This document shows positions 7,944-16,828 of a DNA stretch of 51,205 bases, in pieces. A program made the position numbers and the translations under genes. The DNA is from DATHGT01 sp035317605 (lineage in GTDB: Bacteria > Methylomirabilota > Methylomirabilia > Rokubacteriales > CSP1-6). Each line of letters begins with the position of its first letter. Within the stretch, counting starts at the first letter, position 1. Under the pieces are notes generated by a model. That model was given only the letters and a program-made list of their open reading frames with translations, did not search any database and was not told the DNA's origin. Location of the stretch: the NCBI GenBank assembly GCA_035317605.1, contig DATHGT010000254.1, positions 1 to 51,205 on the forward strand. The letters run 5' to 3'.

Positions 7944-9011
7944 ATGACCAAGCGCGTCCTCCTCACCAGCGCGGGCACGTCAGCAGCTGAGAATCTGACA
8001 CGAAGTTTGAGAGCTGGTGATGCCGGCATGACGATCGTCGGATGCCATCACGACCGGTTCATCCTCAGAAAGTCCTCCTGTAATCGGCGACATCTCGTCC
8101 CTCGTCCCGGCGATGCTCGCTTCCCCGATGCCCTGTGCCGCCTGGTCGACCAGGAGCAGATCGATCTGGTCATTCCCACGAGCGACAGCGATGTCGAAGC
8201 CGTTTCGGCTCGCCGGAACGATCTTCTCGGCCGGACGTTCCTTCCCAACCACAGAGTGATTCAGCTCTGCCAGGACAAGCACGATCTCACCGCGCTCTTG
8301 CGGGCGAAGGGACTGCCCGCGCCCGAGACGTATGCCGTGCCCGATCTCGACGCCCTGGCGGGCCTGTTCGAGCGCTTCGGGCCACGCCGGCCCCTCTGGT
8401 GCCGGCCCCGGACCGGCACCTGCGCACGCGGCGCCGCCGCCGTGAAGACCCCCGAGCAGGCCCGATGCTGGATCTCCATCTGGGAGGACATGCGGGGAGT
8501 GCCGGTGAGCTCGTTCACGCTCTCGGAGTACCTGCCCGGGAGGGATTACCTCTGTCAGAGCCTCTGGAAGAACGGAACGCTCGTGCTGATCAACACCTTC
8601 GAGCGTCTGTCCTACTTCGGAGCCGACAACATCCCGAGCGGCATCACGTCGTTGTCGTCGCTGGCCAAGACCGTCGTGGACCACCGCCTGATGGCCACGT
8701 GCCGGGATGCAGTTCGCGCCGTCGACGCCACGGCCACCGGCGCCTTCAGCGTCGATCTCAAGGAAGACGGTCGCGGCGTGCCCCACGTCACCGAGATCAA
8801 CGCGGGGCGCCTCCTGATGGCCATGACCGCCTTCGACCAGGTGAGCAAGCACAGCATGTCTCTGACCTACGCGCGCCTGGGTTTGGGTGAGCCGGTGGAC
8901 CTGCGTGACGAGTACGATGCGGCCGAAGGCTATTACATGGTGCGCGACCTGGACACGCCTCCGGACATCTTCCACGAGGACGAGTTGTTCGAGGGAATCG
9001 GCGTCAAGTGA
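7944..9011 (+). CDS. ATP-grasp enzyme (CarB/PylC-like)
   Basis: A 355-residue ATP-grasp protein with an N-terminal nucleotide-like fold (RVLLTSAGTSAAENL, DLVIPTSDSDVEAV), a central ATP-binding region (LWCRPRTGTCARGA, EYLPGRDYLCQ) and the metal-binding HVTEINAGR. Such enzymes ligate a carboxylate to an amine through an acyl phosphate; the substrate is unknown. The usual ATP-binding lysine position reads Arg (CRPR), as in a subgroup of carboxylate-amine ligases. A purine-rich site lies about 20 nt upstream of the ATG, so initiation may be weak. It is the first gene of the five-gene operon; its GTGA stop overlaps the next start. Confidence 0.85.
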   Translation: MTKRVLLTSAGTSAAENLTRSLRAGDAGMTIVGCHHDRFILRKSSCNRRHLVPRPGDARFPDALCRLVDQEQIDLVIPTSDSDVEAVSARRNDLLGRTFLPNHRVIQLCQDKHDLTALLRAKGLPAPETYAVPDLDALAGLFERFGPRRPLWCRPRTGTCARGAAAVKTPEQARCWISIWEDMRGVPVSSFTLSEYLPGRDYLCQSLWKNGTLVLINTFERLSYFGADNIPSGITSLSSLAKTVVDHRLMATCRDAVRAVDATATGAFSVDLKEDGRGVPHVTEINAGRLLMAMTAFDQVSKHSMSLTYARLGLGEPVDLRDEYDAAEGYYMVRDLDTPPDIFHEDELFEGIGVK

Positions 9012-9976
9012 TTCGAGATCGTGGCCTCGCGCGGCGCCTCCGGTTCACGTTGGCCGTGGCCACCGCGCTGATGGTCGTGGGGTGCGCGCCAACCGGCGCG
9101 CCAACCGGCAAGCCCGCGACCAAGGCCCCGATAGAGGTCACCTGTACCGTGACGGACGAGTTCCCGCTTCCCGCGAGCCCGGACGTCATTCCCGTCATGG
9201 TGACCTACATGAAGAACGCGCGAGGAACGGGCGACCACAGCGACGTCGAACGCGAACTGCCCAAGAATCGACTGAGGGAAGGCCTGGCGCGGGATGGAGA
9301 GTTCAACAGCATCTGGGGTGGGAAGGGCCGCGACATCACGCTGGCCCTGGTGGGGTTTCGACGCTGCTCGTACACGCTGGTGAAGCCGATGGACGTTCCG
9401 AATCCCGATGGCAAGAGCGGGATGGAGGTCTTTCGGGAGGTCGTCCGTCACAACACCCGGACGGTCAAGCACGGCTCTCGGACGGTAGACTTCCGGGGTC
9501 TCGACCTCTATCTCTGGCGGGACATTCAGGAGCATCCGGGCTACGCGGTACGCCCAAGCTATCCCGGCGAAGACCCGCAGCGCGCGGGGGCGGTCTGGAT
9601 GAGCAGAGAATGCGCGGGCAGTCGGCCCGACAGCTGCGCCGGCGTCCTCGCCCACGAGGTCGGCCACTTCCTTGGGCTGTGCCACTGCTGTCGCGACGCG
9701 CTCAAGGCCGGAACCCCCTGCACCAACGGACTGAGACCGAGCGCGGCGTCTTGTCCTGATCTGGTGGGCCTGGGCGAGACGCCACCCGATTGCACCGCTG
9801 ACGACGGCATGTACAAGCGCCTGATGCGCGCGACGAATCCCCACTCCGATCCCGCGCGGCGCGACCTGGATCAGTGCGAGGTCGAGACCGCCCGAGAGGG
9901 GGCTCGGAACGTGCTGAAGTTTGGAGCCAACGGCGAGAACGGCCGAACCGAAACGCCGAACACACAAAGGAGGTAG
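9008..9976 (+). CDS. Zinc metalloprotease lipoprotein (zincin)
   Basis: A 322-residue exported lipoprotein: basic N-terminus, hydrophobic stretch and a lipobox ending at Cys26 (LMVVGC). The motif HEVGHFLGLCH supplies zinc ligands His216, His220 and His226 and catalytic Glu217, the extended HExxHxxGxxH signature of metzincins. A later RLMRATN may hold the Met-turn. Many cysteines cluster around the active site, suggesting disulfides. A short APTGAPTG repeat follows the lipobox. Its GTG overlaps the stop of the ATP-grasp gene by 4 nt, so the two are translationally coupled. An extracytoplasmic protease paired with cytoplasmic signalling genes is unusual. Confidence 0.85.
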   Translation: MIRDRGLARRLRFTLAVATALMVVGCAPTGAPTGKPATKAPIEVTCTVTDEFPLPASPDVIPVMVTYMKNARGTGDHSDVERELPKNRLREGLARDGEFNSIWGGKGRDITLALVGFRRCSYTLVKPMDVPNPDGKSGMEVFREVVRHNTRTVKHGSRTVDFRGLDLYLWRDIQEHPGYAVRPSYPGEDPQRAGAVWMSRECAGSRPDSCAGVLAHEVGHFLGLCHCCRDALKAGTPCTNGLRPSAASCPDLVGLGETPPDCTADDGMYKRLMRATNPHSDPARRDLDQCEVETAREGARNVLKFGANGENGRTETPNTQRR

Positions 9977-9984
9977 GGCTGGTC

Positions 9985-10197
9985 ATGGGGGCATTTGGAG
10001 CGCTGCCGGAAAACAAGAAGTACGTGCTGACGATCGAGATACCTGGCCCCAAGACTGCGGACGAGGGCGAGAAGGTCGGCTACCTCGTCGCCGATCTCAA
10101 GCGGAAGTTTGGGGCCTCGGTGAACGTCAAAAGAACGGGCAAAAGCACGCCCAAGCGCAAATCCGCGAGCGCGCCCAAGGGCAAGTCAAAGAGATAG
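9985..10197 (+). CDS. Small basic-tailed protein of unknown function (70 aa)
   Basis: I do not recognise this family. A strand-like segment (KKYVLTIEIPG) is followed by a probable helix (KVGYLVADLKRKFG), another strand (ASVNVKR) and a lysine/serine/proline-rich tail rich in basic residues. The start is an ATG 11 nt after AAAGGAGG. It lies 8 bp after the zincin gene, and its stop overlaps the next GTG by 1 nt, so it is a genuine operon member despite its size. The tail could bind nucleic acid or an acidic partner; that is inference. Confidence 0.65.
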   Translation: MGAFGALPENKKYVLTIEIPGPKTADEGEKVGYLVADLKRKFGASVNVKRTGKSTPKRKSASAPKGKSKR

Positions 10198-10406
10198 TGA
10201 CCGATACGGGACGAAACGTAAAAAGGAAGCGCGGCCGCGAATCGGCTGAGGGCGAGGAGGAATCCGACGGCGGCCAGACCGAATTGACGCTGACCGGCGA
10301 CCGGCGGGAGGTCGAAGCCATGGCTCTGGAGCTGCGTCGGCTGGCAAAGGAGCACGGCCTGGAGTTCCGGAACATGCGCATCCAGCCCGCCGACGAGAAG
10401 CCATGA
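10197..10406 (+). CDS. Small charged protein of unknown function (69 aa)
   Basis: I recognise no family. The N-terminal third is highly charged (KRKRGRESAEGEEES); the rest looks like strand-helix-strand: TELTLTGDRREVEA, then ALELRRLAKEHGLEF, then RNMRIQ. This layout mirrors the preceding 70-residue protein, so the two may be partners. The start is a GTG overlapping the previous TAG by one base, and the stop overlaps the cyclase start as ATGA, so translation is coupled on both sides. An upstream in-frame ATG at 9921 would run through the neighbour and is rejected. Confidence 0.62.
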   Translation: MTDTGRNVKRKRGRESAEGEEESDGGQTELTLTGDRREVEAMALELRRLAKEHGLEFRNMRIQPADEKP

Positions 10407-13400
10407 ATTGTCCCCGTTGTGGGACCGCCAACAGCGCCGGCCGCCGGTTCTGTGCCGAGTGCGGTTCCTCCTTGGCCTTCACCTGTCCCACCTGCGGCTT
10501 CTCGAACGAGCCGGGGGCAAAGTTCTGTGGGGGGTGCGGTGCCGCGGTGGGCGCTTCCCCGGCGACGGTGGGGACGAGATTCGCGTCTCCCGAGACGTAC
10601 ACCCCCAAGCACCTCGCCGAGAAGATCCTGACCTCGAAGTCCGCGCTCGAGGGTGAACGCAAGCAGATCACCGTGCTCTTCGCCGACCTGAAAGGCTCCA
10701 CGGAGCTGCTCGCCGACCTCGATCCGGAGGACGCGCGAACGCTCATCGATCCCGTGCTCGAGCGCATGATGGAAGCCGTCCATCGTTTCGAGGGCACGGT
10801 GAATCAGGTGATGGGCGACGGGATCATGGCGCTGTTCGGCGCGCCGCTCGCTCACGAGGACCACGCCGTGCGAGCCTGCTACGCGGCGCTTCGGATGCAG
10901 GAGTCCGTGAAGCAATATTCGGAGGAGGTCCGGCGAGCGGCGGGGACCCCGATCTCGATCCGCGTGGGCCTGAATTCCGGTGAGGTCGTCGTGCGGTCCA
11001 TCGGCAGCGATCTCCACATGGACTACACGGCGGTTGGACAAACCACCCACGTCGCGGCGCGCCTGGAGCAGGCGGCGCTGCCGGGGTCCATCCTGATGGC
11101 GGCGGACACGCTGCGGCTGGTGGAAGGGCATGTCACCGTCAAGCCGCTCGGCCCGATCCAGCTGAAGGGGTTGGCACGCCCGCTCGAGGTGTACGAAGCG
11201 GTGGCCGCGATCGCGCGCACGCGCTTTCAGGCCACGATGTCGCGCGGACTCAGCCGCTTCGTCGGTCGAGATGCGGTATTGGAGCAACTCCGCCAGTCGC
11301 TGCAGCATGCCGCTGAGGGACGGGGACAGATGGTGGCGGTCGTTGGTGAGCCCGGAGTGGGGAAGTCTCGGCTCTACTGGGAGTTCACCCAACCCATTCG
11401 GAATGACGGCTGGTCGATTCTGGAGAGCGGTGCCGCCTCGTATGGCAAAGCCGCCCCTTACCTGCCAGTCGTCGACCTGCTGAAGGGATATTTCGGTATC
11501 AGCGACGCTGATGATCGCCACGCGATCCGCGAGAAGGTGACCCGGAAGCTCCTGGCCCTCGACCGGGCCCTGGAGCCGGAGCTTCCCGCGTTCTTGGCGC
11601 TCCTTGACGTTTTCGTCGAGGATGCGCAGTGGCAGGCGCTGGAACCCGGTCTGCGGCGCCAGCGGACCCTGGACGCCGTGCGGCGCCTGCTGCTCCGCGA
11701 GAGTCAGGTCAAACCGCTGCTGGTGATTCTCCACGACCTGCAATGGATCGACTCCGAGAGCCAAGACGTGCTCCACACCCTCATCGAAAGCCTCCCGACG
11801 GCGCGGCTCCTCCTCTTGGTGAACTACCGGCCGGAGTATCAACACGGTTGGGCGAGCAAGAGCTACTACACGCAACTCCGGCTCGATGCGCTCCGGCCGG
11901 AGAACGCGGTCGAGCTCCTCCAGGGTCTCCTGGGGGCTGACGCGTCGCTCGAGGCGCTCAAGGCGTTACTGATCGCCCGCACTGGAGGCAATCCGTTCTT
12001 CCTGGAGGAGAGTGTGCGGACGCTCTCAGAGACCGGAGCGATTGCCGGCGACCGCGGGGCCTACCATCTCGACCAGACGATCCACCCCATTCGGATACCG
12101 GCCAGCGTGCAGGCCGTCCTGGCCGCTCGCATCGATCGGCTGCCTCCCGAGGAAAAACAGCTGCTCCAGGCGGCTGCCGTTATCGGCAAGGACGTTCCGG
12201 CTGCATTGCTTCAGGCCATTGCCGAATTGGGTGACGAAGACGTCCGGCGCGCCATCACTCACCTCCAGGCCGCCGAGTTCTTGCACGAGACGACGCTCTT
12301 TCCCGAACTCGAGCTGACCTTCAAGCACGCGCTGACTCACGATGTCGCGTATGCGAGCTTGCTCCAAGAGCGGCGGCGTGTCCTCCACGCTCGCCTCGTC
12401 GAGGTGATGGAGACCCTCTACGCCAACCGCCTGGTCGACCACATCGACCGCCTCGCCGACCACGCGTTACGCGGCCATGTCTGGGGCAAGGCGCTCACCT
12501 ACCTCAGACGGGCGGGCCACCGGGCTCTCGAGCGCTCGGCCAACCGCGAGGCGGCGACGTTCTTCGAACACGCGATCGAGGCGCTCCGGCATCTGCCGGA
12601 AACCCCGCCGAACCAGGAACAGGCGATCGACGTCCGCATCGATCTGCGCAATGCCCTGACGCTGTTGGGCGACCCGCACCGCATGCTTCAGCACCTGCGC
12701 GAGGCGGCGGTGATCGCAGAACGGGTGGACGACCAGCGCCGCCTCGGGCGCGTGCTGTCCTTCGAGGCGAACTGCCTGATCCTGCTCGGGGAGCACGAGC
12801 AGGCCGTCGTCTCGGGCCTGCGCGCCCTCGCCATCGCCGAGGCCCTCGACGATTTCTCGTTGAAGACGACGAGCCAGCAGTACGTCGCCCGGGCTCACGA
12901 ATCGCTGGGCGACTATCGGCGAGCCATCGAGATCTTCACCAGGATTGTCGATTCGCTCACCGGTGAGCTGCTGCACGAGCACCTCGGCCTGCCCGTCCTC
13001 CCCGCCGTCTTCTCTCGCAGCCATCTCGCCGCCTGCCTGGCCGAAGTGGGAGAGTTCGGCGATGCGACGCGCCACGCCGAGGACGCCGCCCGGCTCGCCG
13101 AATCGACGGACCACGGCGACACCCTGTTCAACGCGTACCGCGGGGCCGGGCAGGTGCATCTCGAGAGCGGGGATGGGGTGCAGGCCACGGTCGCGCTCGA
13201 GCGCGCGCTGTCGCTCTGCCACACGCGAGACATGCCGACGTACGTCGACCGGGTGAGCGCGGAGCTCGGACTCGCTTACGCGATGTGCGGACGGACGGCC
13301 GAGGCGCGGCCCCTGGTCGAGCAGGTGCTCGAGAACGCCCTCGCGGCAAAGCCGAGCGGTCATCTACCGGGCATCGTGCTGCGGTCGGGTCAGGTCCACC

Positions 13401-13768
13401 TGCTGGCCGGCCGTCTGCGCGAAGCAGGGGAGGCCGCAGCACGGGCGCTCGATCTCTTCCGCACGCAACGCGAGCGGGGAAACGAGGGCCACGCGCTCGC
13501 CTTGTTCGCTGACGTCGCATGGCGCCGCGCTTCCGGCGACTTTGGCGATGCGGAGCGGGCGTACGAGCAGGCCGTGGCGCTGGCCGAGGAGCTCGGCATG
13601 CGCCCCCTCGCGGCGCGCTGCCGCCTCGGCCTCGGCGAGCTCCATCGGCGGGCGGGCAGCCGGCAGCAAGCTCAGGAACACCTCACAGCGGCAGCGACCA
13701 TGTTCCGCGAGATGGACATGCGGGTCTGGCTGGAGAACGCCGAGGCGGAGTTGAAGGAACTGGGGTGA
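10403..13768 (+). CDS. Zinc-ribbon, class III adenylate/guanylate cyclase, AAA ATPase, TPR protein
   Basis: An 1121-residue multidomain signalling protein. Two zinc ribbons open it (CxxC pairs at Cys3/6, 17/20, 28/31 and 42/45). A class III cyclase domain follows at about residues 85-270, with metal aspartates in FADLKGST (Asp95) and MGDGIMALFG (Asp139). Then comes a STAND-type AAA ATPase with Walker A GEPGVGKS (315-322) and Walker B-like LLVILHDLQW. The C-terminal ~450 residues are helical TPR repeats. This architecture is a common nucleotide-regulated sensor or transcription-linked switch, but its output is unknown. It is the last gene of the operon, coupled by ATGA to the small protein and closed by a hairpin terminator. 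Confidence 0.9.
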   Translation: MNCPRCGTANSAGRRFCAECGSSLAFTCPTCGFSNEPGAKFCGGCGAAVGASPATVGTRFASPETYTPKHLAEKILTSKSALEGERKQITVLFADLKGSTELLADLDPEDARTLIDPVLERMMEAVHRFEGTVNQVMGDGIMALFGAPLAHEDHAVRACYAALRMQESVKQYSEEVRRAAGTPISIRVGLNSGEVVVRSIGSDLHMDYTAVGQTTHVAARLEQAALPGSILMAADTLRLVEGHVTVKPLGPIQLKGLARPLEVYEAVAAIARTRFQATMSRGLSRFVGRDAVLEQLRQSLQHAAEGRGQMVAVVGEPGVGKSRLYWEFTQPIRNDGWSILESGAASYGKAAPYLPVVDLLKGYFGISDADDRHAIREKVTRKLLALDRALEPELPAFLALLDVFVEDAQWQALEPGLRRQRTLDAVRRLLLRESQVKPLLVILHDLQWIDSESQDVLHTLIESLPTARLLLLVNYRPEYQHGWASKSYYTQLRLDALRPENAVELLQGLLGADASLEALKALLIARTGGNPFFLEESVRTLSETGAIAGDRGAYHLDQTIHPIRIPASVQAVLAARIDRLPPEEKQLLQAAAVIGKDVPAALLQAIAELGDEDVRRAITHLQAAEFLHETTLFPELELTFKHALTHDVAYASLLQERRRVLHARLVEVMETLYANRLVDHIDRLADHALRGHVWGKALTYLRRAGHRALERSANREAATFFEHAIEALRHLPETPPNQEQAIDVRIDLRNALTLLGDPHRMLQHLREAAVIAERVDDQRRLGRVLSFEANCLILLGEHEQAVVSGLRALAIAEALDDFSLKTTSQQYVARAHESLGDYRRAIEIFTRIVDSLTGELLHEHLGLPVLPAVFSRSHLAACLAEVGEFGDATRHAEDAARLAESTDHGDTLFNAYRGAGQVHLESGDGVQATVALERALSLCHTRDMPTYVDRVSAELGLAYAMCGRTAEARPLVEQVLENALAAKPSGHLPGIVLRSGQVHLLAGRLREAGEAAARALDLFRTQRERGNEGHALALFADVAWRRASGDFGDAERAYEQAVALAEELGMRPLAARCRLGLGELHRRAGSRQQAQEHLTAAATMFREMDMRVWLENAEAELKELG

Positions 13769-13938
13769 CACGGAGGGCCAGGGAGGAACGCATGACTCCA
13801 GTCATCCGAATCGCTCGTCGGTCTTGTCGCGCTCGTCCTCGCGTGGGCCGGACAGCGTGCCTCGCGGAATCCTGGAGTACCTCGCCGGATGGGCTTACGT
13901 CCGGCTCAAGGGAAAGTGAGCCGCGACCATGAGGACGA

Positions 13939-13968
13939 GGGGTTAGCGGCTGCTGCGCCGCTAACCCC
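13939..13968. terminator. Intergenic hairpin, probable bidirectional terminator
   Basis: A perfect 12-bp stem, GGGGTTAGCGGC (13939-13950) with GCCGCTAACCCC (13957-13968), closes a 6-nt TGCTGC loop and is followed on the plus strand by TTT. It sits between the convergent ends of the cyclase gene and the substrate-binding protein gene. The 170 bp between the cyclase stop and this hairpin hold no convincing gene. Confidence 0.8.
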
Positions 13969-13994
13969 TTTGCATTCTCAGGAATCCGCGGCGA

Positions 13995-15710
13995 CTACTT
14001 GCAGGGCTTCTCCTGTTTGCACGCCTTGATGAGCCAGGTGTGGCCGACGTCGCCGCCGTCCCAGCCGGGGAAGGGCCAGTCCGCGACGATCTTGGGGTCC
14101 ACGATGACCTCGATGAACGTGTCGAACAGGGGGATGGTCTCGAAGTTCTCGAACTTGTAGTTGCCGATCTTGCGCAGCTGGGCGTCTCGGGCCTTGCCGT
14201 CGGTGATCTGCAGGAGGTCTTCCCACATCTTGTAGATCTCATCGGTCTGGAAGATGTGTCCGATGCCCTTGCCGACGTTGAAGACGGCGAGCTGCGGCTC
14301 GACCGCCTTCTTCGACGGGGGGATGGCCCAGAGAAAGCCGTTGGCCTCGCGCTTCTGCAGCTTCGGGCGCACGGCGGCCACCCAGTCGGCCTCGACCAGC
14401 TCGATCTCGACGCCCACCTCGCGCAGCTGCAGGGCCACACCTTCCATCACCGCGACCATTTCAGGAGCGCCGGCGAAGGGATACAGCCAGGCCTTGGCCT
14501 TGAAGCCGTTGGGGTACCCCGCCTCGGCCAGGAGTTTCTTCGCCGCCGCCCGGTCGAAGCCGTACATCGCGGGGAACCGCTTCTCCCAGGTGGGGTCCCA
14601 GCCTTCGAGGTCCGGATAGTAGCCGTGCACGTACATGGATCTGGCCCGACCCTTGTACAGCGCCTTGAGCAGCTCCTTCCGGTCGACCGCCTTGTTCATG
14701 GCCTGCCGCACCTTGACGTTCGTCCAGGGAACCTTCGGGTCGAACTTGCCCGTGGTGCCTCCGTACTCCGTGTAGCGCCCCGTGGCCTTGTCCTCGGTGC
14801 CGTAGTAGAGCCCGCCGAAATTGATCTGCATCTGCTGCGCGGTCCCTTTGCTGCGGATGAGCTTGTAGCCCTTCGACACCAGCTCGTCGGTGAGGTCCTT
14901 GTTGACCTCGGTGAGGTGGGTTTCCCCCGCGAGCAGCTGCGCGAAGCGCGTGGGCTCTTCGAGGGTCCACGTCATCTTGATCTCTTTCCAGTCCACCACG
15001 CCCTGCTTCCAGTGCGGAGTGGGCGCCCGCTCGTAGAGCACGTACCGGCTCAGCTGCCGCTCCTTGAAGATGTACGGCCCCGTCCCCGCCGGCTTGCGGT
15101 CGTACCCCATCTCGCCTTCGGCGTCCCACTGCTTCTTGCTGAAGATCATGACGTTCGAAGCGCTCGAGTAGTAGAACGGCATGTCCAGACACACGACCTT
15201 GCAGTGCATGGTGATCTCGTGGGGATTGACCACCTCGATCTTCTGGATCTGACAGATGCCGGCCTTATAGCCGGCGATCGGCGGGTCTTTCCGGCCGGGG
15301 TAGTTCGGGTCACACCAGAGGGCGTGGGTGTGGACGACGTCCTGGGCCGTGAACTCGCCGTACCCGTGATGGAACTGCACGCCCTTGTGCAGCTTCACCC
15401 GCCAGGACCGCCCGTTGGGGCCCAGCGTCCAGCTATCCGCCAGCCAGGGCTTGTACGCGCCGGTCTCCGCGTCGACCTCGATCAGCCACTCGAGCATGGG
15501 ATCGTGCTGAATGTTGTGATCGGCCGTCCCGTTGATCCAGGGACGCACGTAATCCAGGTACGGCGTGATGAGCCCCATCACCAGCCGGTCGACCTTGGCC
15601 TTCCCCGGCGTGCGCGGTTGCGCCCCGGCGGAGGCGGCGACCAGGAGCAGAATTGGGAGCAGCAGGACGTAGCGGAGCGCGGAAACTCGTCTAGAACGCT
15701 GTCGATCCAT
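13995..15710 (-). CDS. ABC transporter substrate-binding protein, family 5
   Basis: A 571-residue periplasmic binding protein of the oligopeptide/nickel class. A basic N-terminus and hydrophobic segment (ALRYVLLLPILLLVAASAGA) form the signal peptide. Family motifs include SWTLGPNGRSWRVKLHKGV, GTGPYIFKE and LLAEAGYPNGF. The mature part is longer than usual. No permease genes flank it. It lies 152 bp downstream of the Anbu protease gene on the same strand; the gap has no obvious terminator, but co-transcription is uncertain. Confidence 0.9.
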   Translation of the reverse strand: MDRQRSRRVSALRYVLLLPILLLVAASAGAQPRTPGKAKVDRLVMGLITPYLDYVRPWINGTADHNIQHDPMLEWLIEVDAETGAYKPWLADSWTLGPNGRSWRVKLHKGVQFHHGYGEFTAQDVVHTHALWCDPNYPGRKDPPIAGYKAGICQIQKIEVVNPHEITMHCKVVCLDMPFYYSSASNVMIFSKKQWDAEGEMGYDRKPAGTGPYIFKERQLSRYVLYERAPTPHWKQGVVDWKEIKMTWTLEEPTRFAQLLAGETHLTEVNKDLTDELVSKGYKLIRSKGTAQQMQINFGGLYYGTEDKATGRYTEYGGTTGKFDPKVPWTNVKVRQAMNKAVDRKELLKALYKGRARSMYVHGYYPDLEGWDPTWEKRFPAMYGFDRAAAKKLLAEAGYPNGFKAKAWLYPFAGAPEMVAVMEGVALQLREVGVEIELVEADWVAAVRPKLQKREANGFLWAIPPSKKAVEPQLAVFNVGKGIGHIFQTDEIYKMWEDLLQITDGKARDAQLRKIGNYKFENFETIPLFDTFIEVIVDPKIVADWPFPGWDGGDVGHTWLIKACKQEKPCK

Positions 15711-15862
15711 AGCGTGACCCCCCGTTTTCCGAGCGTAGGCGACACAAGGGCCATCCCCGGAGGCGGCCCCTCACAGGGAATGGGCCAGTGCGCCGCATGG
15801 TGCGTCGCGCGGGGCGCGTCGTCAAGGTCCGTGCGCGGAAGGCCACGCGCTCGCCGGCTGAG

Positions 15863-16696
15863 TCAGGGCGACGGGCGCTGGCTGACCTGGACGGAGGAAG
15901 GATCTGACGGGTTCGGCTCGACGAGCAGGATGCTTTCGTCGGGGGCCGGTCGCGAGCCCGTCGCGTGACTGACCCGGAAGCGGATCTGGGGCAAGCGCGC
16001 GACGGCGTGGCGGAGCGCCTGTTGCCAGCGGACGCCGATCTTCACGAGGTCGGAGTCCGTCGCCGCGAAGCGGCGTTGCCGCGTGATCTCCAGCTCGTCG
16101 ACACCATAGGCGAGCAGGTCGATGGGCGGTCCGACGGTGGCGTTCGACCGCATCGTCGAGTCCAGCGAGAGCAGCGCGTATTTCGCCGCCTCTTCGAGCG
16201 TCGTCTCCTCGAACCGGATGCCGCGGTCCAGGATCGGGCGGCCGTACTTGGTCTCGCCGATCTGTAAATACGGCGACTCCTCGCTGGCCTGGAGCGGATT
16301 GCCCTGCGGATAGACGATGAAGAGCCCCGGCGGCTCGCCGCGCACCTGGCCGCCGAGGATGAAATTGACGTTGAACTTGAACTCGTCGCGCTCCAGCGCC
16401 GCGCGGTCCATGTCCGACACGCGCCGCACGTCCTCGCCGATGACACGCGCGGCATCGTAGAGCGACGCCGCCTGGGCCAGCCCCTTGCCGTCGTCGAAAT
16501 CCCGTCGCAGCAGCGTGATGATGGACTGCGTGCACGAGAGGCTGCCGCTGCTGAGCAGAATGAAGACACGTTCGCCCGGCTGGACGAACACGTGCATCTT
16601 GCGCGCGAGGTTGACTTGATCGTGGCCCGCGTTGGTGCGTGAGTCCGAGGCCATCACGAGACCTTGGCGGGTCCAGATGCCGACGCAATACGTCAC
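15863..16696 (-). CDS. Anbu-type proteasome-like protease
   Basis: A 277-residue protein of the Ntn-hydrolase proteasome fold. It begins with a GTG directly followed by Thr2-Tyr-Cys-Val-Gly, and Thr2 would be the processed N-terminal nucleophile. GLVMASDSRTNAG is the hallmark of Anbu (ancestral beta subunit) proteins, which are cytoplasmic and form open helical rings rather than closed barrels. No in-frame ATG would leave Thr at position 2, which supports the GTG. A divergent transglutaminase-like gene is a frequent Anbu partner; the usual alpha-E and permuted ATP-grasp partners are absent here. The start lies 15 bp from a tandem-repeat array. Confidence 0.85.
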   Translation of the reverse strand: MTYCVGIWTRQGLVMASDSRTNAGHDQVNLARKMHVFVQPGERVFILLSSGSLSCTQSIITLLRRDFDDGKGLAQAASLYDAARVIGEDVRRVSDMDRAALERDEFKFNVNFILGGQVRGEPPGLFIVYPQGNPLQASEESPYLQIGETKYGRPILDRGIRFEETTLEEAAKYALLSLDSTMRSNATVGPPIDLLAYGVDELEITRQRRFAATDSDLVKIGVRWQQALRHAVARLPQIRFRVSHATGSRPAPDESILLVEPNPSDPSSVQVSQRPSP

Positions 16697-16711
16697 CCGG
16701 CCATGGTAGCA

Positions 16712-16795
16712 GAGGGCGGCGCGGACGCCGCAGAGGGTGGCGCGGACGCCGCCGAGAGCGGCGCGGACGCCGCGGGGGGCGGCGCGGACGCCGCC
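16712..16795. repeat. Four tandem 21-bp GC-rich repeats with internal dyads
   Basis: Four units of 21 bp (16712-16732, 16733-16753, 16754-16774, 16775-16795) share the core GGCGCGGACGCCGC and differ mainly in the first five bases and the last base. Three units contain GCGGCG-CGGA-CGCCGC, a 6-bp inverted repeat; the second has one T that weakens it. They fill the gap between the divergent Anbu and transglutaminase starts. In the transglutaminase frame they would encode AEGGADA heptapeptides if translation began at an ATG at 16703. Confidence 0.85.
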
Positions 16796-16828
16796 GAGGC
16801 CGCGAGACGGCCGTGGTACCGTGAAATC

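Noticed and set aside
13792..13932. Possible small gene after the cyclase, with a hydrophobic stretch in one frame
   Set aside because: The hydrophobic part and the plausible C-terminus lie in different frames and there is no conserved motif.
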